This document shows, one piece after another, positions 21,111 to 28,667 of a stretch of DNA of 30,166 bases (position 1 is its first letter; every line of letters begins with the position of its first letter). The notes beneath the pieces were generated by a model that saw only the letters and a program-made list of their open reading frames with translations, ran no database searches and was not told the DNA's origin. The position numbers were made by a program, and so were the translations under genes. Source of the stretch: a virus; the IMG/VR virus record IMGVR_UViG_3300032315_000982, positions 1-30,166 of that record. The stretch is one strand, 5' to 3'.

Positions 21111-22829
21111 CTAAATTGTACCGTTATAAGTATCGTTGCAAGCTGCGCTATCAGTAATAGTAAGCTGTGCAGCACCTGTATTAGAACTTGTAGTGTAGAA
21201 ATTACTATAAGTTCCATATACATTTGATTCGCCTAAAATTTGAGCAGTAGGCGCACCATCAAATGAATTTGAATCTAAAACCCAATCAAGGTCTGTAATT
21301 GTCGCACCTGTTGAAGGCGTTGAAGCACTATAAACATTGTAAAGTGTTTCAGTAGAAACAGTAAGCGCAACATCTGTAGTTGTAGCAGAAACAATTACAA
21401 CCGATGTAACTGTATCATTAGTCAAAACATAGATTGTTAACGCTGTGCCATCCCAACCACCTGCAACAGTATAAATTGAACCTACACTTGCAAGGGCAGC
21501 TTGTGCAGCAGCTACAAAATTATTAGCACCAGCTTCAGTACCTGTATCGAATGAACCGCCTACGCTAAATGGTAAGCCGTTGATTTGAATTGCAATAGCA
21601 TCAGTAACATCAACTTCAATACCTTCAAATTGCTCAACTTCAACTTCTCTTGAATAGAACAAAGCACTACATGCTACTTCACAAGCATCAGCAGATTCGC
21701 AGAATGTTGCATCAGTTGCATTTGGTGCAGCAACAAAACCGCAAGCTGGTTCAATATCGCAATATCCTGTATCAGCGCAAACAACTTGATATTTGAATAC
21801 ATCAAGTACACCATCAAATAAACAGTCGTTAACTGCCCAGCATTTAGGCATACCAACTACGGCCCAATTAGTAGCGAATTGAATGTATAGTTCAATTTCA
21901 TCATTACACTTAACGTAAGACATAACAACATCATGCTCAATACCTAACCAAGGGTCAACAACAGTAGTACGCATTTGGTCTTCAAAGTCATAAGTAAATT
22001 GACCTTTGTTCTTTGCGTAAGTGATAAGTTGAAGCGCACCCGGTGCCATTGCGATAATGTCGCTTGTGTTACCTAATGCAGCAGGAAGGTTAGTATCGTA
22101 ATAGATAGAACGTGTGATTTCAAGCAAAGAAGCATCAAAACCATTATCGTTACCAGATGCAATAACACGCGCTTTGCGGTATTGGTCAAGCAAAGTACCA
22201 CCGATAAGAATCAATTGTTGTTCAATTTCAGCTTGTTTGCGATCGCTGTCAAGGATTGATTCACCAACAGGATTGATACCTAAACCAGAACTAAGGAACA
22301 AAGGCAAAGACTTAGAAGTAACAGCAGGATCAGCACAATCGCACTTAACGAATGAACCAACAAAACCACCGTTAGCTACAACCGTTGCAACTTCTTTACC
22401 TAACTTGTTAATATGGTTTCTAAGAACTTCATTAACATAACTGTTTTGATAATCGGCGCGGCTTTCTTTGATACAACGAATTAACTCATCGTCAATCTTA
22501 ATTTTCTGAGAAACTGTTTTGTTAGTAATTTCAACTTCATCATAAAGCGGCTTAACTACATCGCCATCAGTAGGGCAATATTCAAGTGAAGTAGCGTTAG
22601 ATTCAGAAAGACGTGGGAAAAAACGGCGTGAAACTTTGTACACTTTACCGTTACCTTGTTCAACGGCTTGAACGTTGCCAAGTTTAACTTGTGATGCTGA
22701 TTTGTTTGCAGCAGAAACAAGCAATTGCAAAAGACCGATGTTTGGTGAAGGCATAGAACGCATGCCGCTATTATTATTTAGCGATATGTCTATAATTTTC
22801 CACGCATCAGCGAGTTTTATAGTTGACAT
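21111..22829 (-). CDS. Major capsid protein
   Basis: A 572-residue shell protein. The core (residues 1-350; for example TNKTVSQKIKIDDELIRCI, LRNHINKLGKEVATVVANGGF, DQYRKARVIASGNDNGFDASLLEI, FTYDFEDQMRTTVVDPWLGIEHDVVMSY) has the helix-strand layout of HK97-type capsid proteins. Six cysteines lie at 351-387 (C351, 357, 363, 377, 383, 387), ahead of a Thr/Ala-rich beta extension (400-572) that could be an added surface domain. Position supports the call: scaffold gene upstream, its own -7 promoter element (22942-22949), terminators on both sides. The extra 200 residues are longer than the usual fold requires. Confidence 0.75.
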   Translation of the reverse strand: MSTIKLADAWKIIDISLNNNSGMRSMPSPNIGLLQLLVSAANKSASQVKLGNVQAVEQGNGKVYKVSRRFFPRLSESNATSLEYCPTDGDVVKPLYDEVEITNKTVSQKIKIDDELIRCIKESRADYQNSYVNEVLRNHINKLGKEVATVVANGGFVGSFVKCDCADPAVTSKSLPLFLSSGLGINPVGESILDSDRKQAEIEQQLILIGGTLLDQYRKARVIASGNDNGFDASLLEITRSIYYDTNLPAALGNTSDIIAMAPGALQLITYAKNKGQFTYDFEDQMRTTVVDPWLGIEHDVVMSYVKCNDEIELYIQFATNWAVVGMPKCWAVNDCLFDGVLDVFKYQVVCADTGYCDIEPACGFVAAPNATDATFCESADACEVACSALFYSREVEVEQFEGIEVDVTDAIAIQINGLPFSVGGSFDTGTEAGANNFVAAAQAALASVGSIYTVAGGWDGTALTIYVLTNDTVTSVVIVSATTTDVALTVSTETLYNVYSASTPSTGATITDLDWVLDSNSFDGAPTAQILGESNVYGTYSNFYTTSSNTGAAQLTITDSAACNDTYNGTI

Positions 22830-22941
22830 TTATTGTAATTTAATAATATAAAAAATTGTTTTTGTTTGGCATTTTCCACGCTGCCAGCGTTCTGTTTTTT
22901 TTCTGTGCCGCAGCACCCTATTTTGTGAGAGGTCGTTACTG

Positions 22942-22949
22942 CAAAGATA
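22942..22949 (-). promoter_or_regulatory. Bacteroidota-type -7 element for the capsid gene
   Basis: On the minus strand TATCTTTG matches TAnnTTTG. It lies 113 bases before the capsid ATG, downstream of the terminator at 23002. No matching -33 TTTG is seen. The rest of 22830-23001 is a leader with no ORF. Confidence 0.6.
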
Positions 22950-23001
22950 AGATGTTTTAAAATAAATAATTTTATAAATTTTTTATAGAATATTTTGCAC
23001 T

Positions 23002-23027
23002 AAAAAAGGCAGCCCTTTCGAACTGCC
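23002..23027 (-). terminator. Terminator after the scaffold gene
   Basis: On the minus strand GGCAG/CTGCC (23023-23027 with 23008-23012), with a 10-base loop, is followed by six T (23007-23002). It lies 28 bases after the scaffold stop and ahead of the capsid promoter element. Confidence 0.75.
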
Positions 23028-23055
23028 CTGACAAACTTTAAACCAAACTTACAAA

Positions 23056-23880
23056 CTAAATTAAACCATTATCTTGCATGTATTTCAATCGCGCTGGGTG
23101 AATACCGCTTTTTGTTTTTTCATCAATCTCAAAACTTTTTGTTTGCCCACCGTTACTTTGTTTTTCGAAATTGTATTCAGCTGCAATAATTTCAAATAGT
23201 GTTTCATACTTTAGGTTTTCCGTTGGCTTAGATGGATGCTTTACGCGGTTACCATCTTTGTTAACCCAAATGTTAGAATCGCCATCAATTTCAAAATCAA
23301 AACCGCGCTCACGTATTTCGGCTTCTAAAATGGCGCGCATTTCTTTAGGCGCTAAACGTGCATTTTTTACAGATTCAACAAGCGAACCGCGCACTTTATC
23401 TATTTGCTGATTTTTAATGTAGCTTTGAAATTTACCCTGTTCTTCTTTAATAGCCTGCTGCATTAGCATTTCTTTTTCATTCAGCTTTGCGTTAGCTAAT
23501 TCAAGTTGTTGCGTTAGCTGTTGCAACTTTTGCGCATCGGCTGATGTGTATTCTTGCTTTAGCTTTTCAATCATTTCGACTTGGCTATTCTTCAAATCAG
23601 AAACAATAGTTTTAAACCTGTCTTTTTTGTCTATTGCTTCATATTTCTTTAAGTCAATAGCAAAAGCATCAGCAATCTGTTTTTCTGTTTTTGCGTATGC
23701 AGCGCCAAATAATTCAGCGCTTTTAGCTTCTTCAATCTGTTTGCCTAAACGTTCCTGTACAGTACGTTCAATTTTAGATACATAACCCGTTACGGCTTCA
23801 TCTAATGTAATTTCATTTGATTCTAATTTCTGAATCAGTTCGGGTTCAATACCCAATTTTTCTACAAATTTGTCAAGCAT
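23056..23880 (-). CDS. Probable capsid scaffolding protein
   Basis: A 274-residue protein with a long coiled coil (about 60-160: Lys/Glu/Gln-rich, with repeated QLTQQLELANAKLNEKEMLMQQAIKEE). The N-terminus begins LDKFVEKLGIEPELIQKLESNEITLDEAV and the C-terminus is basic (KTKSGIHPARLKYMQDNGLI), the usual form of scaffold proteins, which bind the capsid through basic C-terminal helices. It lies immediately upstream of the major capsid gene, the standard position. I chose ATG 23880 over the GTG at 23886. No protease active site is visible. Confidence 0.8.
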   Translation of the reverse strand: MLDKFVEKLGIEPELIQKLESNEITLDEAVTGYVSKIERTVQERLGKQIEEAKSAELFGAAYAKTEKQIADAFAIDLKKYEAIDKKDRFKTIVSDLKNSQVEMIEKLKQEYTSADAQKLQQLTQQLELANAKLNEKEMLMQQAIKEEQGKFQSYIKNQQIDKVRGSLVESVKNARLAPKEMRAILEAEIRERGFDFEIDGDSNIWVNKDGNRVKHPSKPTENLKYETLFEIIAAEYNFEKQSNGGQTKSFEIDEKTKSGIHPARLKYMQDNGLI

Positions 23881-24235
23881 TTTCACGTGTGTTTATGTTA
23901 AAAAAAAATTTAGTAAAATCTTCAAATGATATACTTAGCGGCAATTCAAAACCGCTTTTTAAAATAACCTTAGTAAACTTTTCGCCATCTTCCCATTCTG
24001 ATTTATAAAACGTTGCTACTTCATCAAGGTCAATATAACAATAATCTTCAAGTTCAAGAACAAATTCAGTTTCTTTATCTGATTTTAGATGTTCATCTAT
24101 TTGTTTTTTGATTTTTGCCGCTGCTTTGTAGTCTTCAATTTTAACAGCTTCATCAAAATCTTTTTGAAGTTCATCAAGCGTTAGCGGTTCTTCATTGTAT
24201 TCAAGTTGAATAACAAATTTGTGAAATCTTGGCAT
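23873..24235 (-). CDS. Unknown 120-residue protein with UVR-like motif
   Basis: Residues 20-50 (LDELQKDFDEAVKIEDYKAAAKIKKQIDEHL) match the UVR helical hairpin known from UvrB, UvrC, ClpC and McsA: an L...M..AV...[DE]F..AA.LRD.I pattern. The N-terminal 18 residues and residues 52-110 are strand-rich and acidic. Such motifs mediate protein contact. It overlaps the scaffold start by 8 bases and lies between scaffold and the L,D-transpeptidase-like gene. The role is unknown. Confidence 0.6.
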   Translation of the reverse strand: MPRFHKFVIQLEYNEEPLTLDELQKDFDEAVKIEDYKAAAKIKKQIDEHLKSDKETEFVLELEDYCYIDLDEVATFYKSEWEDGEKFTKVILKSGFELPLSISFEDFTKFFFNINTRENA

Positions 24236-24236
24236 A

Positions 24237-24428
24237 TTATCTACGTTTATTTGCGCAGCCGCAGCCGCGTTTAGGGGTTACTGTTCTTTGAATAGGTTGC
24301 GCTGGTTCTGATACGTGAATAGTACCGAGATAGTTATAATTACCTGTTTGCTGTTCGGTATACCATTGCGCGGGGGTAAATTGGTATTCAGTACCGTTTG
24401 TTTTATGCTTTGCTTTTATTACTAACAT
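24237..24428 (-). CDS. Unknown 63-residue protein with CxC-basic tail
   Basis: Residues 1-45 (MLVIKAKHKTNGTEYQFTPAQWYTEQQTGNYNYLGTIHV) form a short beta-like domain. The C-terminus is TPKRGCGCANKRR, with two cysteines among basic residues, a possible metal or nucleic-acid site. The gene is packed (1-base gaps) between its neighbours. No family recognised. Confidence 0.55.
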   Translation of the reverse strand: MLVIKAKHKTNGTEYQFTPAQWYTEQQTGNYNYLGTIHVSEPAQPIQRTVTPKRGCGCANKRR

Positions 24429-24429
24429 G

Positions 24430-25056
24430 CTATAATTCTATTAGTGTAAAGTTAATAAGTTGATTAGGCTGAAATATTTTAATAGCCTCAAACCATCGCG
24501 CATCGGGAACAACTAAACAACCAGCTGACCAACTATCAACAGCATGACCGATGCCGCCACGGTGAAAATTGATACCGTACCAACCTTTAGTTTTAACTGT
24601 TTTATCTAATTTGCGGTCACGTGTATTATCGCGAAAAATTTCTATTGCGCCCGCTTGATAAAAATACGGCGCATTTAACCAAAGGTGTTTCCAATCACGT
24701 GCAGTAATAAACTTATGCGATGCTATCACTTGCTGCTCACATGCAATCGCGCTACCTGTAATGCCGCCAACGGTCAAAGGATTAAATACTATGAAATCGC
24801 CGGGTGTAGTGCTACATGGTAATATCATGTCGGCGATGCGATTGTTAAACCTTACAACATAATCGGCAAACTTATTGTCGAAGCTTTGGTCTGTACGTAT
24901 CCAAACAAGGTCGTAAACTGGCTTTACCCATCCTCTTATATTCATTTCCGCATCAATCCATTGCTTTGCTCCTCCGAGTGTCAATGGGCCAACTATGCCA
25001 TCAATTGCACCGCTATAATAATTGCGGTCTTTAAGTAGTTTTTGAAAGTTTTTCAT
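24430..25056 (-). CDS. Peptidoglycan-binding and L,D-transpeptidase-like protein
   Basis: This 208-residue protein begins with a peptidoglycan-binding-1 motif (FQKLLKDRNYYSGAIDGIVGPLTLGGAKQWID, 4-35). Its C-terminal domain ends with GINFHRGGIGHAVDSWSAGCLVV (161-183), carrying H165 and C180 in the YkuD-like H...S-x-G-C arrangement. No signal peptide or membrane helix is present. It lies between the head-morphogenesis gene and a small gene, and not in a lysis cassette, so it may be a virion-associated wall enzyme or a late endolysin. It is the third peptidoglycan-acting protein in this window. Confidence 0.7.
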   Translation of the reverse strand: MKNFQKLLKDRNYYSGAIDGIVGPLTLGGAKQWIDAEMNIRGWVKPVYDLVWIRTDQSFDNKFADYVVRFNNRIADMILPCSTTPGDFIVFNPLTVGGITGSAIACEQQVIASHKFITARDWKHLWLNAPYFYQAGAIEIFRDNTRDRKLDKTVKTKGWYGINFHRGGIGHAVDSWSAGCLVVPDARWFEAIKIFQPNQLINFTLIEL

Positions 25057-25059
25057 GTG

Positions 25060-25911
25060 TTATTTTTTAATATAGTTTTGTGAACGTACCGGGTAAGCGA
25101 TATGCCTACAATTATAACCGCCGCGATTTTGGCAAAAGTTTTCGGGCGTTGTATCGGGTATCATACCAGTACCGTTATTATCGGCCCATTGAATCTCAGT
25201 TTCTAAATCTTCAAATAATATCAAACCTAATTTACCGTTTTTTGTTTCATTAACCCATCGTTCACATTGTGCGCGGCTATCTTTAACAATAGAACCAACG
25301 TACAACAAAGCATCCATCTTATAACTTTTTCGCACCGCTTCGTTAACTACACCATCATACTGTAATAACGCGTCACGTGATGCCTGCAAACTAATTCTTT
25401 TTAATACGCCTTGCCGCGCTTCAGTAGTTGTTAATTGGCCTGCAATTGAAGTAACAACATCTGTTAAACTACTTCCTTGGTTAACTGCAATTAGCAATTC
25501 ATTTTTAAGCGGGTTTATTAGGTTTACGTTTAATCCTTGCCCTTGCATCGCAGCTATTACATTATTAACAGCATAGCGCTTAAATGGATTCAAAAAACTT
25601 TTTGTTATATCAATGCCGTTTAATTCTTGTTGCGCAAGCTGTGTATTAGCGCCAATTTCGTCAAAGTTTTCTAAAAAAGCCGAAACCATTACATTATAAC
25701 CAGCCTTTTCTAAAAACCTATTAACAGCTGTTTTAAACGAACTTAAACGCGCTATGTTTTCCTTTGACCTTACTAAATTGCCTGATGTTGTTCTAAACTT
25801 ATTTATCCAATCAACAACTTGTTTTACAAATTTCGGTTCTACTTTATCAAACCTTTTTTGTAAAATTTCTAATGCTTTATCGTTAATTCGTTCGGGTTTG
25901 TTGAAATCCAT
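25060..25911 (-). CDS. Mu F-like head morphogenesis protein
   Basis: A 283-residue minor head protein. The C-terminal 90 residues (DALLYVGSIVKDSRAQCERWVNETKNGKLGL..., ENFCQNRGGYNCRHIAYPV) match the SPP1 gp7/Mu gpF family: a D-x-R...C start, then N-x-R-G-G-Y-N-C-R-H. The N-terminal part is helical. It directly follows the portal gene through a TAATG overlap, the standard position. It is expected to help portal incorporation or DNA entry. Confidence 0.85.
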   Translation of the reverse strand: MDFNKPERINDKALEILQKRFDKVEPKFVKQVVDWINKFRTTSGNLVRSKENIARLSSFKTAVNRFLEKAGYNVMVSAFLENFDEIGANTQLAQQELNGIDITKSFLNPFKRYAVNNVIAAMQGQGLNVNLINPLKNELLIAVNQGSSLTDVVTSIAGQLTTTEARQGVLKRISLQASRDALLQYDGVVNEAVRKSYKMDALLYVGSIVKDSRAQCERWVNETKNGKLGLILFEDLETEIQWADNNGTGMIPDTTPENFCQNRGGYNCRHIAYPVRSQNYIKK

Positions 25912-27701
25912 TAGTTATTATCTTCGTCGTTATCGTCGTTATTATCTTCGTCGTTATCCGAGTTATCTGAATTATCTGAATTATTAAATTCATCAATATT
26001 AACTTCGGGAATTACATTACTTGCAACAGCATCAAAACGCGGTGCTAACTTTGCATCAATTGCATTTTTAATAGCTGTGTAATCATTATTCATAATATCA
26101 AAGCCTTCATCGTAATATAATTCAGTAACAGCATCAAAAACAAACTGAGCGCTAATTGCATCCTTTTCTGTTATTTGTCCAGATGCTAACAAATTTACGC
26201 GTTCATCTACCGTATAAAGATAAGCGCTGTTATACATTGCGCAAATTGTAGCTATTTGGCGCGCTATTGCATCAGAATTATAACGGCGGTCAACATAGCT
26301 TATATAACTTTCATAACGTATAGCTGTCGGCAAACCTTTTTGTGATAGTGCAAATTCTGCCATCAATTCTGTTTCGGTTTTAAGGTCAAAACTGATTGGC
26401 GCGTTAACCATTATCGCGCTTTCAGTATCCATAAATACAATGGCTTGAATAATACGCAAAACATCCTTATAACGCGCATAAACATCATCTGATATTTTAC
26501 CAACTTCAATATATTCAGGTTCGCGGTCTAATTCTTTTGCAACGCCCGATTGCGCAGCTTTTAAACTGCGGTTAATATTTAGCACTTGTTCGGCTTTGCC
26601 TAATGCCTCGGTTGCTACTTTGTTAGTTTCTTGAATAGTGCTAACATCAGGGCTATAATAACGTATTGGTTCTACTTGCTGTTTATCATTATCGCCAAAC
26701 TTAGAAGTTGTAGGGTTTAAGTTATAGGCTGCCAATGGCGTAATACTTAGCACTTTGCCGTGCCCGTGACAAGTTTTACAAGTTATGCTATTATCGTAGT
26801 TATTTGGGTCTGGTACGCGGCCCACACCATTACAACTGTTACAATCAACCCCTTCAACAAATTTAATAGGGAAGCATGTCGCAAGCATAACCGATTTATG
26901 CTGATTGTCAAAAATAGCAGCATCATTAAGATAAGGTATCGCAGGGCTAAAATCAGACTTATAAATTTTAAACGTATTGCCATAAGAATCATATTTAGGT
27001 ACAACGCGACCGCCTAAAGTAACCCACGGCATAATACCGCTATTGTGTTCATAGATAACTTCAAACATTGTTTTATCACCATACGCGCGGGCCTGAGCGT
27101 AAAACATATCGGTAACAATGTGATAGTATAGCGGGTTTTCAATACCTAAGGTAGCATATTTATTTTTTGATATGCCTTTATATATTAGAAGTCTGTATTC
27201 AGGGTCATTAAAAACAATCCTATCAGACTGTATTACTTTCATATCTACATTAACGCGCACGTTATCGCTTTCAATCCCTTCGCCTTTAGGTTCGATAAGC
27301 AAAACGGCGTTAGGGTCAAGTACCCGGTTCGGAATAAAAACAGAAAATACAAAAGACTGTAAAGTATTTTCGCCGAACTTTTCATTTTCGGCAAATTGCT
27401 GCATGTCCATATTTTCAAACCTAACAGAATGCTTTGCAGAACTTAACAGCCTATGCAATTCGGTTATTGCCTTAACAAGCGGCGATTCTGTTTTAGGCTG
27501 GTATGTATTTTTACGATAGTTTAATATCTGTTCATCTTCATTTGGAAATGCCTTATCTAATGCAGGCGGCACTTCACCGTAAAAGTGTGGCTTAATGCTT
27601 TCATAAATACGCTTCCAATCCGCTTTAAATGGGTGTACAGGCGGATTTAGTATTGTAGCATTTACAGTATTTAAAAATTCGTAAAACTGTTCTATGTTCA
27701 T
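25911..27701 (-). CDS. Portal protein with inserted zinc-finger-like region
   Basis: A 596-residue protein forming the dodecameric vertex through which DNA is packaged. Size, position before the Mu F-like gene, and an N-terminal wing rich in aromatic and acidic residues support the call. Inside the chain, CNSCNGVG (287-294) and CKTCHGHG (308-315) form a CxxCxGxG pair like the DnaJ zinc finger. The protein ends in an acidic low-complexity tail (NSDNSDNSDNDEDNN..., 574-596). It overlaps the next gene by one base (TAATG). The DnaJ-like pair is unusual in a portal. Confidence 0.8.
   Translation of the reverse strand: MNIEQFYEFLNTVNATILNPPVHPFKADWKRIYESIKPHFYGEVPPALDKAFPNEDEQILNYRKNTYQPKTESPLVKAITELHRLLSSAKHSVRFENMDMQQFAENEKFGENTLQSFVFSVFIPNRVLDPNAVLLIEPKGEGIESDNVRVNVDMKVIQSDRIVFNDPEYRLLIYKGISKNKYATLGIENPLYYHIVTDMFYAQARAYGDKTMFEVIYEHNSGIMPWVTLGGRVVPKYDSYGNTFKIYKSDFSPAIPYLNDAAIFDNQHKSVMLATCFPIKFVEGVDCNSCNGVGRVPDPNNYDNSITCKTCHGHGKVLSITPLAAYNLNPTTSKFGDNDKQQVEPIRYYSPDVSTIQETNKVATEALGKAEQVLNINRSLKAAQSGVAKELDREPEYIEVGKISDDVYARYKDVLRIIQAIVFMDTESAIMVNAPISFDLKTETELMAEFALSQKGLPTAIRYESYISYVDRRYNSDAIARQIATICAMYNSAYLYTVDERVNLLASGQITEKDAISAQFVFDAVTELYYDEGFDIMNNDYTAIKNAIDAKLAPRFDAVASNVIPEVNIDEFNNSDNSDNSDNDEDNNDDNDEDNN
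25914..25952 (-). repeat. Short tandem-like repeat encoding the portal's acidic tail
   Basis: GTTATTATCTTCGTC occurs exactly twice (25914-25928 and 25938-25952). A 9-base repeat encoding NSD follows just upstream in the gene. It gives the portal an Asp/Asn-rich C-terminus, and its copy number may vary between relatives. Confidence 0.8.
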
Positions 27702-27718
27702 TCTATTTGATTTTAAAT

Positions 27719-27745
27719 AGGGCGGCTACATTATATAACCGCCCT
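27719..27745 (-). terminator. Hairpin between the tail-like gene and portal
   Basis: On the minus strand AGGGCGG/CCGCCCT (27739-27745 with 27719-27725) has a 13-base loop and is followed by TATTTAAAATC, a weak T-run. It may lower read-through into the portal gene. The stem resembles that at 21079-21098. Confidence 0.5.
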
Positions 27746-27753
27746 TATAAATA

Positions 27754-28629
27754 CTATGGTGTAATTGTAATTACAAGTGAACCAGTTACGCCCGAAGCAT
27801 CATTAGCTGTTGCGATAACAGTAACTAAGCCCGGTGCAGTAGCAGTAAGCAAACCACCTACAGAAATAGTAGCTGTACCTGTGCCGTTAACAACAGACCA
27901 CGTAACAGTAGCATCAGTAGCGTTTAATGGCAAGATAGCAGCAAGCATTTGCAATGTAAGACCATCGCCAACAGTTGTTACGTTACCTGTGCCTGTTACA
28001 ACGATAGAAGTTACCCAACAAACGTTATAAGGTAGTGTTAACAAGAAGTCTAATGACAATTGGCTAAATGTACCTAACTGTTCATTGTATCGAAATTCAA
28101 CGGTCCAGTATGCATCATCTTCGTCAGTTTCTGCAATCTGATAAAACGGGCGAACTGTTACGTTTGAATACCAACCTAAAAAACGGCCATCGCAAGTTAC
28201 AAAACCAAATTCATAGCCCGCAGCTTTAGCAGGATTAGATAAGAAATTATAAAGCGCATCAATCGTAAATGTAAGGTCATTTTCAGCGTCAGTTAGTGAT
28301 ACAACACGCGACTGTTTTACTACCTCCTCCTGTCCGCAGCTACCGCGTTTCTTAGTAGTAAATTCAGGTGCAGGCAAACCACCGCTAATACGTGAACCGT
28401 TAACGCGGCCAAAAACGTTTTTATCAGCTATTGCAGTTTCCCATTCAGTAGAATCTGTAATATCGGCAAATTCGTAGTTACATTTTTTTGCAAACCAACC
28501 AGCGATACCACCTGAATAAACAGTTGAATCGCACGGATCGCAAAGGTAGTTAGGGGCATTATCCTCATCTATGCAAGGCGGGCAAACGCCAAACGCGCCC
28601 AAAAACCCATTTATAAAAGAAATATTCAT
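27754..28629 (-). CDS. Tail-tube-like structural protein with bacterial Ig-like domain
   Basis: A 291-residue protein. Residues 208-291 (SIVVTGTGNVTTVGDGLTLQMLAAILPLNATDATVTWSVVNGTGTATISVGGLLTATAPGLVTVIATAND) are a Big_2 Ig-like domain, often attached to phage tail-tube or capsid decoration proteins. Residues 1-207 include CPPC, CDPC, a KRGSCG motif (94-99) shared with the neck protein at 18585, and a strand-rich core. It lies upstream of the portal. Major tail protein is the best guess, but a decoration or baseplate role is possible. Confidence 0.6.
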   Translation of the reverse strand: MNISFINGFLGAFGVCPPCIDEDNAPNYLCDPCDSTVYSGGIAGWFAKKCNYEFADITDSTEWETAIADKNVFGRVNGSRISGGLPAPEFTTKKRGSCGQEEVVKQSRVVSLTDAENDLTFTIDALYNFLSNPAKAAGYEFGFVTCDGRFLGWYSNVTVRPFYQIAETDEDDAYWTVEFRYNEQLGTFSQLSLDFLLTLPYNVCWVTSIVVTGTGNVTTVGDGLTLQMLAAILPLNATDATVTWSVVNGTGTATISVGGLLTATAPGLVTVIATANDASGVTGSLVITITP

Positions 28630-28667
28630 GTTTTTTGTTTTTAAATATTTGTAAATGAATTACGACC

